64,000 bases of DNA. Origin: Priestia aryabhattai (GTDB lineage Bacteria > Bacillota > Bacilli > Bacillales > Bacillaceae_H). Position numbers and translations under genes: made by a program. Of this stretch, positions 41,286 through 49,866 are shown one piece after another (position 1 is the first letter of the stretch; each line of letters begins with the position of its first letter). The notes under the pieces were generated by a model, which was not told where the DNA came from, searched no databases, and saw nothing but the letters and a program-made list of their open reading frames with translations. The stretch is from contig NZ_JAMBOQ010000003.1 in the NCBI RefSeq assembly GCF_023715685.1, forward strand, positions 992,001 to 1,056,000, in the 5' to 3' direction.

Positions 41286-41627
41286 TTGTTAGAAAATTAT
41301 CTTGGTAAAGAGGTAGTTGTAAAAGTAGATAGACCTTTGGGGTCAAAGCATCCAACGTATAATTATATTTATCCTTTGAATTATGGTTACATCCCTGGAA
41401 CAAAGGCTACCGATGGCGAAGAGGTTGATGCTTATATATTAGGGGAAGCTCATTCTTTAGACCAATATAAAGGCATTGTAATAGGGATAGTACACAGAAA
41501 AAACAATATAGAAGATAAGCTTATTGTATCTAATAAAAGCTTTTCTTTAGAAGAGATTCAACAAGTCTTACACTTTCAGGAGCAGTACTTTAATACCGAA
41601 ATTATTATGAACAGAGGCTTCTTATAA
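41286..41627 (+). CDS. inorganic pyrophosphatase-like protein
   Basis: The protein has 113 residues from a TTG start, 10 bases after AAAGGAGAG. It resembles a short family I pyrophosphatase: VDRPLGSKHP, YIYPLNYGYIPGT, and TDGEEVDAYILGE. The standard signature DxDPxDxx appears as DGEEVDAY, so one metal-ligand aspartate is replaced by glutamate, and the protein is about 60 residues shorter than ordinary enzymes. It may hydrolyse another phosphoanhydride or have lost activity. The 3' end overlaps a weak hairpin with a T-run (TCTTTTTTT). Confidence 0.78.
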   Translation: MLENYLGKEVVVKVDRPLGSKHPTYNYIYPLNYGYIPGTKATDGEEVDAYILGEAHSLDQYKGIVIGIVHRKNNIEDKLIVSNKSFSLEEIQQVLHFQEQYFNTEIIMNRGFL

Positions 41628-41733
41628 GGAGTCTTTTTTTATTAATACCGATAAAATTATATAAGTAAATAAGAACTTACTTTTGTTCTTTTTATTGTTT
41701 TATCATTTACACTTAGTGACTGTACAAATACAA

Positions 41734-41768
41734 GAAAAGCCCTCAAAATTAATTGAGGGCTTTTCTTA
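41734..41768 (+). terminator. rho-independent terminator
   Basis: GAAAAGCCCTCAA (41734-41746) pairs perfectly with TTGAGGGCTTTTC (41753-41765), with a 6-base loop; usable in both directions. Confidence 0.9.
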
Positions 41769-41880
41769 CATGTGTGGTTGATCATAGCTGCATTTAATAG
41801 TTGATAAAAGTGAAATATATACATGTACATATATAAAATATAGTATTAGGTTATAATTTGTCCAGTCAAAAGGTAAGCAA

Positions 41881-41923
41881 AATAAAAAGCTATCTCTGCA
41901 CTGGCACGTGATGTAGAGATAGC
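41881..41923 (-). terminator. terminator of the truncated cold-shock gene
   Basis: GCTATCTCT (41889-41897) pairs with AGAGATAGC (41915-41923); on the minus strand TTTTTATTTT follows. It begins only 4 bases past the premature stop. Confidence 0.8.
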
Positions 41924-41926
41924 CTT

Positions 41927-42043
41927 TTAAAGGGTCTCCCCTTGGATAGCTGAGAAGTGAACAAACACATCTTCTCCACCTTCACGCTCGATAAATCCAA
42001 AACCTTTGTCACCATTAAACCATTTCACTTTACCTTGTTCCAT
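41927..42043 (-). pseudogene. truncated cold-shock protein (CspA family)
   Basis: ATG behind AGGAGGAAG opens [20 protein letters not shown] with RNP1 (KGFGFI), then [11 protein letters not shown] with RNP2 (VFVHF). The protein stops after 38 residues (AIQGETL) instead of about 66, removing the last two beta strands of the OB fold. The start, ribosome binding site, leader hairpin and terminator are all intact, so the deletion is internal to an otherwise normal transcription unit. A 38-residue peptide could still be made; it should not fold as a normal Csp. Confidence 0.85.
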
Positions 42044-42059
42044 TTTTACTTCCTCCTAC

Positions 42060-42110
42060 AATATAGAAAATAAACTAGATGATAATTAAATCTAGCTTAT
42101 TTTCTATATT
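42060..42110 (-). promoter_or_regulatory. 21-bp leader hairpin in front of the cold-shock gene
   Basis: Arms 42060-42080 and 42090-42110 are complementary at 20 of 21 positions (core AGAAAATAA and TTATTTTCT) around a 9-base loop. On the minus strand the second arm ends about 3 bases before the AGGAGG site, so the folded leader could affect ribosome access. It could also be a terminator for an unknown upstream transcript. Confidence 0.55.
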
Positions 42111-42212
42111 ATCTGAATGAAGGTATTTTAAACTTAAATTATTATATTGATTGATCTTTGGAGTTAGTATAGTTTTATGGACACCATTTAATTAAGTCTT
42201 TTATTGTTCCAA

Positions 42213-42488
42213 ATGGAACGTAAACGTGCAGGCAAAAAATACAATGATGATTTTAAGAAAACCATTGTGGATTTATCCTATGCGGGAAACTCGGTTAAAG
42301 ATTTAAGCAGCGAATATGGCGTCTCAGAAGTAATAATCTATAAATGAGCGAAGGCATTTAAGCCTATCAATTCAGAAGAAGGCTCTCCAACGCCGAAAGA
42401 ATTAGCTGAGATTCAGAAGGAAAACCTTCCGTTAAAACATGAATTAGATATTCTAAAAAAGGCTATGGCCATATCCGCGAAAAAGTAA
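42213..42488 (+). pseudogene. IS3-family transposase OrfA remnant
   Basis: ATG at 42213 opens KYNDDFKKTIVDLSYAGNSV and KDLSSEYGVSEVIIYK, the helix-turn-helix of IS3-type OrfA. TGA at 42345-42347 then replaces a tryptophan codon, and the frame continues with KELAEIQKENLPLKHELDILKKAMAI, the leucine-zipper part, to TAA at 42486. No OrfB (integrase) follows; nrnB starts 100 bases on. GGACACCATT at about 42180 may be the left terminal repeat. A dead, deleted insertion sequence. Confidence 0.88.
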
Positions 42489-42587
42489 TAGAAGCAGAGC
42501 TCCACCATTATAGCGCTCTTCAGTAATCTAAAGCTTTAATGATTAAAAACCTTTCTCTCGTATCATAATAATTTCGAGGTGAAAGAC

Positions 42588-43778
42588 ATGTATAAATTGT
42601 TATCACATACGGATTTAGATGGAGTTGGATGCGGAATTTTAGCAAAGTTAGCTTTTGGAGACCGAATAAAAATTCGTTATAACTCTATTGCATCACTTAA
42701 CCGTGAAGTAGAATGGTTTTTAGAAAATGAAGAAAGAAACACACATTTATTTATTACAGATTTATCAGTAAACGAAGAGAATGAAAAAAGACTTGAAGAA
42801 TTTTACCAAACAGGAGGAAAAGTCCAACTGCTTGACCATCACAAAACAGCTCTTCATTTTAACGAATATGAATGGGGACACGTTATCGTGGAAGATAACG
42901 AAGGAAATTTAGCCTCAGGAACGTCCTTGTTTTATGAATATCTTATAGAAAATGAGCTTATACAGACTTCAGATGCTGTTAATGAATTTGTAGAACTAGT
43001 AAGACAGTATGATACTTGGGAATGGGAAAAGAACAATAACCAAGAGGCACATAGGCTAAATGCCCTCTTCTTTTTAATATCTATTGACGAGTTTGAAGAA
43101 AAAATGGTTAACAGGCTTCAAAACAATGACCACTTCTTTTTTGACGAGTTTGAACAAAAGATATTAGATATGGAAGAAGATAAAGTAGAGCGTTATATTC
43201 GTCGAAAAAGACGAGAATTGGTGCAAACCTCTATAGGTGACTATTTAGCAGGAATTGTGTACGCGGAATCGTATCATTCAGAACTTGGAAATGAATTAGG
43301 AAAAGAATATCCTCATCTTGATTACATTGCCATGTTGAATATGGGAGGAAAGAGAATTAGTCTTCGAACTATTCATGATCATGTCGATGTATCGGAAGTT
43401 GCTGGTCACTATGGAGGCGGAGGTCATGCCAAAGCTGCTGGATGTTCTTTAACTAATGAGGCTTATAACCAGTTTGTAACGGATACATTTCATCTGGATC
43501 CTGTGCGAGAGGATGCAAAGAGAAACCGATATAATTTAAAAGAATCTTCATATGGTTCTCTCTACGAGACTCAAAATGAGGATATGTTCCTTATTTCTCT
43601 ACAGAATGAGGATGAATGGATTGTTGAAAATAGCAAAGGATTATCAATTCATACATTTAAAAGTTTTAAGGAAGCCGAAACCTTTTTAAAAAGGAATTAT
43701 GCAGCTTGGTTAGTAAGAGATGATATCTTTGTAAAATATTTACTAAAGTATATAAAGAAACTAAAGCAGGGAGAATAA
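42588..43778 (+). CDS. nrnB: DHH-family nanoRNase/oligoribonuclease NrnB
   Basis: The protein has 396 residues; ATG at 42588 lies behind CGAGGTGAAAG, with an in-frame GTG at 42579 overlapping the binding site. DHH motifs in order: LLSHTDLDGVGCGILAKL (motif I), FITDLSVNEEN (motif II), LLDHHKTA (the DHH motif), and GGGGHAKAAGCSL in the C-terminal DHHA1 domain. Length and order match B. subtilis NrnB (YngD), which degrades short RNA oligonucleotides from the 3' end in the cytosol. It appears to be monocistronic and complete. The IS3 remnant lies immediately upstream. Confidence 0.88.
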   Translation: MYKLLSHTDLDGVGCGILAKLAFGDRIKIRYNSIASLNREVEWFLENEERNTHLFITDLSVNEENEKRLEEFYQTGGKVQLLDHHKTALHFNEYEWGHVIVEDNEGNLASGTSLFYEYLIENELIQTSDAVNEFVELVRQYDTWEWEKNNNQEAHRLNALFFLISIDEFEEKMVNRLQNNDHFFFDEFEQKILDMEEDKVERYIRRKRRELVQTSIGDYLAGIVYAESYHSELGNELGKEYPHLDYIAMLNMGGKRISLRTIHDHVDVSEVAGHYGGGGHAKAAGCSLTNEAYNQFVTDTFHLDPVREDAKRNRYNLKESSYGSLYETQNEDMFLISLQNEDEWIVENSKGLSIHTFKSFKEAETFLKRNYAAWLVRDDIFVKYLLKYIKKLKQGE

Positions 43779-43804
43779 GCACCAATACATGTTTTAATAA
43801 TTTA

Positions 43805-44000
43805 ATGTATGAAAGATTTAGTAGAAGGAATACAATTAAAGATGGGCTGAATGAAGCTATAGTAAATGAATCTATAAAAGATAATTATAAGGTTCTATCC
43901 GATTTAATGGTTATTGGACATCAGGAATAAATTTAGTGAAGAATATGATGTTTGGGAAGTCAATGAAAAGGATTTTAAAGAAAAAATAAAGCCTGTTTGA
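43805..44000 (+). pseudogene. short frameshifted hypothetical gene
   Basis: An ATG at 43805 opens a 41-codon frame (YERFSRRNTIKDGLNEAIVN, ending VIGHQE), and the next frame continues as RNKFSEEYDVWEVNEKDFKEKIKPV to a TGA at 43998. Joining them would give about 64 residues. No ribosome binding site is evident and the protein is not recognised, so it may be a gene fragment; weak call. Confidence 0.35.
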
Positions 44001-44028
44001 TTTTTTATATCAAGCAGGCTTTATTTTT
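43986..44028. terminator. bidirectional terminator after nrnB
   Basis: AATAAAGCCTG and CAGGCTTTATT, extended by TTTGA/TCAAG with one mismatch, form a long stem over a T-rich loop; TTTTTC follows on the right. Confidence 0.8.
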
Positions 44029-44037
44029 TCTTCTGGA

Positions 44038-44057
44038 AAAGTATACGTTTACGGACG
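44038..44057 (-). repeat. 20-bp repeat, inverted copy of 37947-37966
   Basis: Exact reverse complement of 37947-37966, ten bases past a terminator. Confidence 0.6.
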
Positions 44058-44097
44058 ATATATTTAAATCTATTACAAGATGTTAAAGTTTAACAAA

Positions 44098-44140
44098 ATA
44101 AAAAGCTGCCTCGGAGCGTCAGAAGAGGCAGCTTTTTATA
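44098..44140 (-). terminator. terminator of the fabH-like gene
   Basis: AAAAAGCTGCCTC and GAGGCAGCTTTTT form a perfect 13-bp stem with an 11-base loop just past the minus-strand stop codon. Confidence 0.9.
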
Positions 44141-44163
44141 AATTCTTACTACTTTGCTAAATC

Positions 44164-45135
44164 TCATATAATAATATGCCCTGCGTGAGTAAGGCCTCCT
44201 CCGAATCCGTAAAGTAAGAGGATATCTCCATTGATTAACTTTCCATCATTTATCCCTATTTGTAATGCTAATGGAATCGAAACAGATGAGGTATTTCCCA
44301 TATACTCGACACTAGTTAACGTTTTATCTAACGAAAAGTCTGCTCTTTCACATATGGATTCAATCATTCGTAAATTGGCACTGTGTGGAACAAACCAATC
44401 TATTTCATCTTTTTGCAAATTAGCTTCATGTAGTAATTCAGTTATACCTAAGGGGATTGTGCGAGCTGCCCACTTATACACTTCTCTTCCGTTTTGAACC
44501 ATCTTGCCACTAGAACTTAAAGGTTGTCCATGCATAGTAGTAGATAAATTCGTACGGTATACAGGTTTACCTCCTTTTCCGTTTGCCCCAATGTGAGTAG
44601 CTATAAAGCTTGGATGTTCTTTGTCTTTTTCCACTAAAACAGCCGCAGCTCCATCCCCAAATAAGGCACAAGTAGTACGATCTGTATAATCTGTAACCTT
44701 TGATAAAGTCTCTGCTGTAACGACTAAAACTTTCTGATGAAGTCCCGATGTAATAAACCCGTTTGCCATATGTAATCCATATGTAAAGCCAGCACAAGTA
44801 GCGTTGAAGTCTAGAGCACCTGTTTGAGGAATATCGAAATAGTCTTGTATCTGACTGGCTACACTTGGAAACGCATAGTTAGGTGTTGTTGTTGAAACAA
44901 CAATACACTCTACATCACTCAACTCTTTCTGATATTGCTCCACTAAGTTTTCAATTGCTTTGATCGCTAAGTTAGAAGAATATTCGTTTTCATCAGCAAT
45001 TCTTCTTTCCCTCATGCCCGTTCGCTGCACAATCCATTCATCATTTGTATCAACGATTCTTTCTCAATCATCATTAGTAAGCCTTTTTTCTGGTACGTAT
45101 GTGCCTATTGCTGTAATATGTGCAGTTGAATTCAT
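44164..45135 (-). pseudogene. 3-oxoacyl-ACP synthase III (FabH-like) with a nonsense codon
   Basis: ATG at 45135 (minus) lies behind AGAAGGGTG and opens NSTAHITAIGTYVPEKRLTNDD, but codon 24 is TGA (45064-45066) where intact relatives carry a leucine (DDLERIV). The frame then continues without error: NDEWIVQRTGMRERR, the active-site cysteine in DFNATCAGFTYG, histidine in VPHSANLRM, asparagine in YMGNTSSVS, and GFGGGLTHAG. Full length would be 323 residues. Restart at the GTG near 45030 would lose the first 35 residues. It is a single lesion, so it is either recent or a sequencing error. FabH starts fatty-acid synthesis; this is probably a second copy. Confidence 0.82.
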
Positions 45136-45326
45136 TATATTCACCCTTCTTTAACACTAAGATATATAAATTGATATTAGTACTAGATACCAATAATGTA
45201 AATGATTTCATATGAAAATATTGTAAAATCACCTTTTGAAATTCCCTTGATGACATTTATGTATTCTAATTTAGGTATGGATTCTTTAATATTTACTTAT
45301 GTAATAAAATAGAATTAAAAAAGGGG

Positions 45327-45686
45327 AAAAATATACTTATTACTAGTGGTGGATGTATAGAAAAATGGGACGAGGTTAGGGGACACACTAATTTAGCTAA
45401 AGGTAAAATAGGAAAAATGATCGCAGAGGAAGTATTAGCACAAGGAGCAACAGTTACATATTTACACGGTTATTTTGCAGAAAAGCCCTCTGGTAAGGAT
45501 TCAAGGAATTTAAAGTTAGAAAGCTTTGAAGGGATATTAGATCTCCAAGAAAAGATGAAAGCCATTATCTTAAATAAAAAAATAGATGTCGTCATTATGA
45601 CTGCCGCAGGATCAGATTGGATAGTGGACAAGATGTTGGATCAAGATGGAAACTTTATTTCCCAGAATGGAGAAGTATTACGTTAA
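45327..45686 (+). pseudogene. truncated CoaB-like (phosphopantothenoylcysteine synthetase) fragment
   Basis: The frame from about 45327 reads NILITSGGCIEKWDEVRGHTN, LAKGKIGKMIAEEVLAQGATV, TYLHGYFAEKP and VVIMTAAGSDWIVDK, matching the N-terminal half of the CoaB-type DFP domain. Position 45327-45335 offers no ATG/GTG/TTG despite an AAAGGGG at 45320-45326; the first ATG is at 45417, inside conserved sequence. The frame ends at 45686 after NGEVLR, about half the normal length and inside the end of the convergent SDR gene. Both ends are therefore damaged, which points to a deletion joining it to the SDR region. Confidence 0.78.
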
Positions 45687-46547
45687 ATACTCTAACAATA
45701 ATTCTTTTGTATTATTCCATAAAAGTTGTTGCATAAAAATATCTTCTCCAGGATATATCGGATCAACCTTTGCTCCTGTTCCAACATTAAAGTATCCTCC
45801 TGTGACTCTTTCGTATTCGGGATCAAATGCTAAACGAATAATGATATCAGCCCCTCTTTTTGGATTACCGATATTAATTAACTTAAAAAACTTCCCTAAT
45901 AAAGTAGATAGATGCAGATCTCTGCCAAGTCCAGTATTATTAAAACCAGGATTAATAGCATTGGTAATGACCTTGGTACCAGAAAACTGCCGTGCTAGTT
46001 CACCAGTAAACATAATATTTAGAAGTTTTGTTTTCCCATAAATTTCAGATGATCCCCTTACTGTAAATGGAGATATGTCCGTCAAATCATATGGTAACTT
46101 CAAATCTCTATGATTTCGGGAGGCTTCTGAAGCAACATTAATAATTTTGCCATTCTCTGCTTTTACTAGAGAATCTTTTAACGTATTTGTAAGTAGCCAA
46201 GGTGCTAGATAGTTTACCGCAATCATTTCAGAAAATCCTTCAGAGGTAACGCACTGCTCGAACCTATGGAGTCCAGCATTGTGAATGAGTATATCGATTT
46301 TTGAATAATTCTGTTTTATCTCCAGACCCATACGGCGTACATCTTTCATTATCGATAAATCACCAAAATAGAAGTTAACGTCCGTCTCTGGCGAAGCTTC
46401 TTTAATTAATTTTTCAGTTGCTTTAGCTCGCTCTTTGTTACGGGCAGTCAACACTAAATGTGCTCTACGTTTTGCCATTTCAATTGCGGCAATCTGACCG
46501 ATACCACTGGTAGCCCCAGTCATTACAATTAATGGACACTTAGACAT
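45678..46547 (-). CDS. SDR family oxidoreductase (retinol-dehydrogenase-like)
   Basis: The protein has 289 residues, with ATG behind AAAGGAGAAT. A classical SDR with MTGATSGIGQIAAIEMAKR, HNAG, NVASEAS and SSEIYGKTKLLN (YGKTK is the catalytic Tyr/Lys pair); the length and NYLAPWLLTNTL segment resemble the retinol/protochlorophyllide reductase-like branch. Its last 9 bases overlap the truncated CoaB-like frame. It is divergent from a MarR regulator with twin palindromes between them, so it is likely the regulator's main target. Confidence 0.9.
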   Translation of the reverse strand: MSKCPLIVMTGATSGIGQIAAIEMAKRRAHLVLTARNKERAKATEKLIKEASPETDVNFYFGDLSIMKDVRRMGLEIKQNYSKIDILIHNAGLHRFEQCVTSEGFSEMIAVNYLAPWLLTNTLKDSLVKAENGKIINVASEASRNHRDLKLPYDLTDISPFTVRGSSEIYGKTKLLNIMFTGELARQFSGTKVITNAINPGFNNTGLGRDLHLSTLLGKFFKLINIGNPKRGADIIIRLAFDPEYERVTGGYFNVGTGAKVDPIYPGEDIFMQQLLWNNTKELLLEYLT

Positions 46548-46597
46548 GATCTATTCTCCTTTTATTAACTTGACATAGTATAAGCAACCTAATATAT

Positions 46598-46643
46598 TTG
46601 ACATATATCAACTATATTAAGTTACTTGTTTGATATATGTCAA
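46598..46643. promoter_or_regulatory. twin operators between the SDR and MarR genes
   Basis: TTGACATATATCAA (46598-46611) and its reverse complement TTGATATATGTCAA (46630-46643) have centres 32 bases apart, about three helical turns. Each is itself a near-perfect palindrome. The placement in a 123-base divergent promoter region is typical for MarR regulation of both genes. Confidence 0.75.
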
Positions 46644-46670
46644 CTATTTTCGTGTTAAGAAGGAGAAACA

Positions 46671-47123
46671 ATGGATATTAATAATTTTGACTTAAGAGAA
46701 AATCTGAAGTTAGCTCTTGGTGAACAGCTCAATGCATTAATTAGCGAAGCACATGCACTTAACGTCAAAACTGCATCTGCATTTGATGAAACTATGCATG
46801 CAGCAGCCTTTGTGGTGGTTCGTTGGTTATATTCTCATGGTCCTACTAATGCCACGAATTTAGCTGAATCAACTGCTATGGACCGCAGCTCTATCAGTAG
46901 ACTTATTAGGCAATTGAGAAATCAAGGATATGTAAAGAGCGAAAGAGATTCTAAAGACCGTCGAGGAGTACTATTATCCTTAACTGAACTAGGTCATGAA
47001 AAAACCATAAAAGCACTAAAAGAAAAAGAATCGATTTTTTACGAACGTATTTCACGTTTAACTGATACAGAATTAAAAGCATATATTGAAATGCTAAAAA
47101 AACTAACGATACAAAGCCCATAA
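46671..47123 (+). CDS. MarR family transcriptional regulator
   Basis: The protein has 150 residues, with ATG behind AAGAAGGAGAAAC. The winged helix reads GPTNATNLAESTAMDRSSISRLIRQLRNQGYVKSERDSKDRRGVLLSLTELG, with the recognition helix at DRSSISRLIRQL and wing at DSKDRRG. The N-terminal and C-terminal helices form the dimer interface. It is divergent from the SDR gene and likely represses it and itself through the twin palindromes. Ligand unknown. Confidence 0.9.
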   Translation: MDINNFDLRENLKLALGEQLNALISEAHALNVKTASAFDETMHAAAFVVVRWLYSHGPTNATNLAESTAMDRSSISRLIRQLRNQGYVKSERDSKDRRGVLLSLTELGHEKTIKALKEKESIFYERISRLTDTELKAYIEMLKKLTIQSP

Positions 47124-47200
47124 GAGTTCCTTTTTTGATGGGATGCTGGAATAAACATTATGTTAACTAAACATGTATAGCATATACAGGTTAAAAACAG

Positions 47201-47239
47201 AAAAAACTACTGGAACGGAGGGAACCAGTAGTTTTTTCG
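47201..47239 (+). terminator. terminator after the MarR gene
   Basis: AAAAAACTACTGG (47201-47213) pairs perfectly with CCAGTAGTTTTTT (47225-47237). Confidence 0.9.
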
Positions 47240-47336
47240 CTGTTGATTAATTGGGTTTTATGAGATGATGCCCCGTTTCTTCTTGAGTAGTTCGCTCAAA
47301 TAGTTGGACGTTATTCAAAATGGACAATTTATTTAA

Positions 47337-48248
47337 TTAACGTTCAATTGCTGGAGATTCTGTTTTCTTTTCTTTTCTAGTACTCTTAAGATTGTACGTA
47401 TTCATAAAGATACCAACGCATATCAAAAATGATCCAACAACAATACTAATTGTTATATTTTCCTCGAGCTGCAGCCATCCAAATACAATACCTAATATGG
47501 GAACAAACATTAATGCCATCGAGGCTTTCGAAGCATTTATTTTTTTAAGTACCCAAAACCACACTACGAATGTAAAGGCAGTGGAAAACAAACCATTAAA
47601 CAATAATGATAAAAGTGCTTTATTAGACCATTCGATTGAATAACTTGGTTCTAATATTAAAGAGAGAATGAATAAGAATAATGCTCCTATAATAAGTTGC
47701 CAAGCATTCATATGAATAACATCTATGTTTTTAAATCTAATTTTGCTAAAAACATTAGCTAATCCCCAACTAAGGGCTGAAAGTAAAATTAATAATTCTC
47801 CGAATATCACTTTTGTATCAGGATTAGTAATTTCTAGTCCTAAAATAAATAAAAGACCTAGTAGGCCAAAAATCAATCCAACCATTTTATAAATATTAAT
47901 TTTCTCATCTAGTTTGAAGTGACTAATGATTGTGACAAATATAGGCATTGTATATACTAAAACAGACGTTTTTCCTGAATCTACAAATTGCATACCATAA
48001 GTAAGAATAGCCATATATCCTAATGACATTAACAAACTCATGATGAGATAGCTTTTAAAATTTTCTTTGTCTACAAAGAGTCTCTTTCTTTGAATGATTA
48101 AAATGATAAATAAAGGAATTGCCCCTATTAATAAACGTAAAGATGAAAATAAAAACGGGGGGATGTCACTAATTGCTATTTTCATTGTAACCCATGTATA
48201 TCCCCAAATAAGAGTAACAGAGATTATTCCCGAAAAAACTTTAAACAT
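47337..48248 (-). CDS. DMT superfamily transporter (EamA family)
   Basis: The protein has 303 residues, with ATG behind AAAGGAGAAC. There are ten predicted membrane helices in two EamA repeats, the first starting GIISVTLIWGYTWVTMKIAI and the second around LLILLSALSWGLANVFSKI. The typical WGxxW/N and PxxLxxxR positions are visible (IPPFLFSSLRLLIGA). These carry metabolites or toxins across the cytoplasmic membrane. Divergent from a LysR regulator, which probably controls it. Substrate unknown. Confidence 0.88.
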   Translation of the reverse strand: MFKVFSGIISVTLIWGYTWVTMKIAISDIPPFLFSSLRLLIGAIPLFIILIIQRKRLFVDKENFKSYLIMSLLMSLGYMAILTYGMQFVDSGKTSVLVYTMPIFVTIISHFKLDEKINIYKMVGLIFGLLGLLFILGLEITNPDTKVIFGELLILLSALSWGLANVFSKIRFKNIDVIHMNAWQLIIGALFLFILSLILEPSYSIEWSNKALLSLLFNGLFSTAFTFVVWFWVLKKINASKASMALMFVPILGIVFGWLQLEENITISIVVGSFLICVGIFMNTYNLKSTRKEKKTESPAIER

Positions 48249-48270
48249 AATATGTTCTCCTTTCTTTTAT

Positions 48271-48282
48271 ATGTAATTACAT
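48271..48282. promoter_or_regulatory. palindromic LysR-type site between divergent genes
   Basis: ATGTAATTACAT is a perfect 12-bp palindrome in the 91-base space between the transporter and the LysR gene. It fits the dyad expected for a LysR recognition site. Function is inferred from position. Confidence 0.5.
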
Positions 48283-48339
48283 AGTATGGTACAATTTCAT
48301 ATAACTCTAATACATTATTTTTAATAAGGTGATAACTAA

Positions 48340-49224
48340 ATGGTTATGAACATGAACAATCTAGAATTATTTATGAAAGTCGCAGAAAAAATGAGTATTA
48401 CAGAAGCTTCTAAAGAACTATTTATTTCACAACCAGCAGTAAGTAAAGCAGTAAAGAGTTTAGAAACAGACTTAAATGTCAAATTATTTATCAGGGATAA
48501 AAAAAATGGATTAATGCTTACTGAAATAGGAAAAGAAATTTTGGTATTGGCTAGACAAATGAAAGGTATCGAGAACAAAATATATCAAGTCGCTAATCAA
48601 GAAAATAAACTTCTTAGTGGGAAAGTTAAAGTGGGTTCTTTTCCTGCTGCATCAACAACTATTTTACCTAAGACTCTTGCATTATTTAGGGAAAAATATC
48701 CACTTGTAAATATAGAATTAATAGAAGGGACTTCCAATCAAATTAAAAAATGGGTTGAGGATCGAACTGTTGATATGGGGATAGTTGCATCTCCTTTTGA
48801 ACCATATGAATATAAAATACTAAATAAAGATCATATGCTGGCAATAATTCCTGATAACCATAGCTTAAGTCAAGAAAAAAGTGTTAATTTGAAAAAACAT
48901 CAAGATGATATCATCTTTTGTAAAGGAGGACACGAGCTTGCTATTTCAAAAACATTTGAAACAAATAATATTAAGTTTAAAGAAAGCCTGACAGTTCAAA
49001 GTGCTGAAACCTTGATTAGTATGGTCAAAAACAATTTAGGTATAGGAATTATTTCGAATTTCACGCTCTCTTCGGTGTCTCATAATTTAATCATAAAAGA
49101 TATTAGTCCAAAAATAACTCGCCATATTGGTATAATTACACATGCTTTTAATGAAGTAACGCCTGCAACCAAAGAATTTATTGAAATTATGCTCTCTTCC
49201 TATAAGAGTGATCATGTAAACTAA
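48340..49224 (+). CDS. LysR family transcriptional regulator
   Basis: The protein has 294 residues; the first ATG (48340) lies 7 bases after AAGGTGAT. The N-terminal winged helix reads MNNLELFMKVAEKMSITEASKELFISQPAVSKAVKSLE; residues about 90-290 form the type 2 periplasmic-binding-like effector domain (KVKVGSFPAASTTILPKTL, GIVASPFEPYEY). Divergent from the DMT transporter. The effector is likely the transporter's substrate. Confidence 0.92.
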   Translation: MVMNMNNLELFMKVAEKMSITEASKELFISQPAVSKAVKSLETDLNVKLFIRDKKNGLMLTEIGKEILVLARQMKGIENKIYQVANQENKLLSGKVKVGSFPAASTTILPKTLALFREKYPLVNIELIEGTSNQIKKWVEDRTVDMGIVASPFEPYEYKILNKDHMLAIIPDNHSLSQEKSVNLKKHQDDIIFCKGGHELAISKTFETNNIKFKESLTVQSAETLISMVKNNLGIGIISNFTLSSVSHNLIIKDISPKITRHIGIITHAFNEVTPATKEFIEIMLSSYKSDHVN

Positions 49225-49305
49225 CTTTTTATAAAATATACATTTTCTTACTCAACTAATAAGACAATTTGTTATAGTAAGTTTATAAAATTAGGGGGGA
49301 AAGAG

Positions 49306-49737
49306 ATGGGTATCAAATTAGCATCTAAAAATGACCTTCAATGGGTAAATGAGCAGTACTCAACAATAGGGTTTGTTCCAAGTAATCTGGAGCGAGATAA
49401 AGTAGCAATTGTAACATATAAAGGTAAATACGCAGGTGTAGGACGTATAGTTAAAATTGATGAGAATAATATAGAAATAGGTGGTATTTACATCTTACCA
49501 GATTTTCGAGGGCGAAATTTAGCTTATGAGCTAGTAACTTTTTTAGTCGAAGAAGCAAAGAGATTTAAAGAACCCAATGTTTATTGCATTCCTTTTGCTG
49601 AGCTTCAACATTTCTATAAGAAATGTGGTTTTAAAGAAACTAACTTACAAAATGATAATATAGATGACGTAATACGCTCAAAGTATAAATGGTGCCTGAA
49701 TGAATATAAAAAGAAAGTGTTATTACTTAAATTATAA
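49306..49737 (+). CDS. GNAT family N-acetyltransferase
   Basis: The protein has 143 residues, with ATG behind AGGGGGGAAAG. The acetyl-CoA binding loop is GGIYILPDFRGRNLAYELVTFLV, and the C-terminal FAELQHFYKKCGFKE is the usual GNAT strand and helix. It resembles small GNAT enzymes with YkkB/ArgA-like architecture, but the substrate is unknown. Followed by two terminators. Confidence 0.85.
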   Translation: MGIKLASKNDLQWVNEQYSTIGFVPSNLERDKVAIVTYKGKYAGVGRIVKIDENNIEIGGIYILPDFRGRNLAYELVTFLVEEAKRFKEPNVYCIPFAELQHFYKKCGFKETNLQNDNIDDVIRSKYKWCLNEYKKKVLLLKL

Positions 49738-49776
49738 TACTTATTTTTCTGTTTCCATATACCTTACTTAAATAAT

Positions 49777-49805
49777 AAAAAGCCTTTAATAAAGGGCTTT
49801 TTTGT
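49777..49805 (+). terminator. terminator after the GNAT gene
   Basis: AAAAGCCTTT and AAAGGGCTTTT (one bulge) over a short loop, then TTTTG. Confidence 0.75.
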
Positions 49806-49830
49806 TTAGTTCCGGAAAGAGACATTATGT

Positions 49831-49866
49831 AAACCTACATCTTGCATGTAGGTTTTTGATTTTGTT
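49831..49866 (+). terminator. second terminator
   Basis: AAACCTACAT (49831-49840) pairs with ATGTAGGTTT (49846-49855), then TTGATTTTG. It lies immediately after a post-terminator element. Confidence 0.7.

Noticed and set aside
45646..46041. 131-codon plus-strand open frame
   Set aside because: It is antisense to the SDR gene at 45678-46547, whose motifs are intact.
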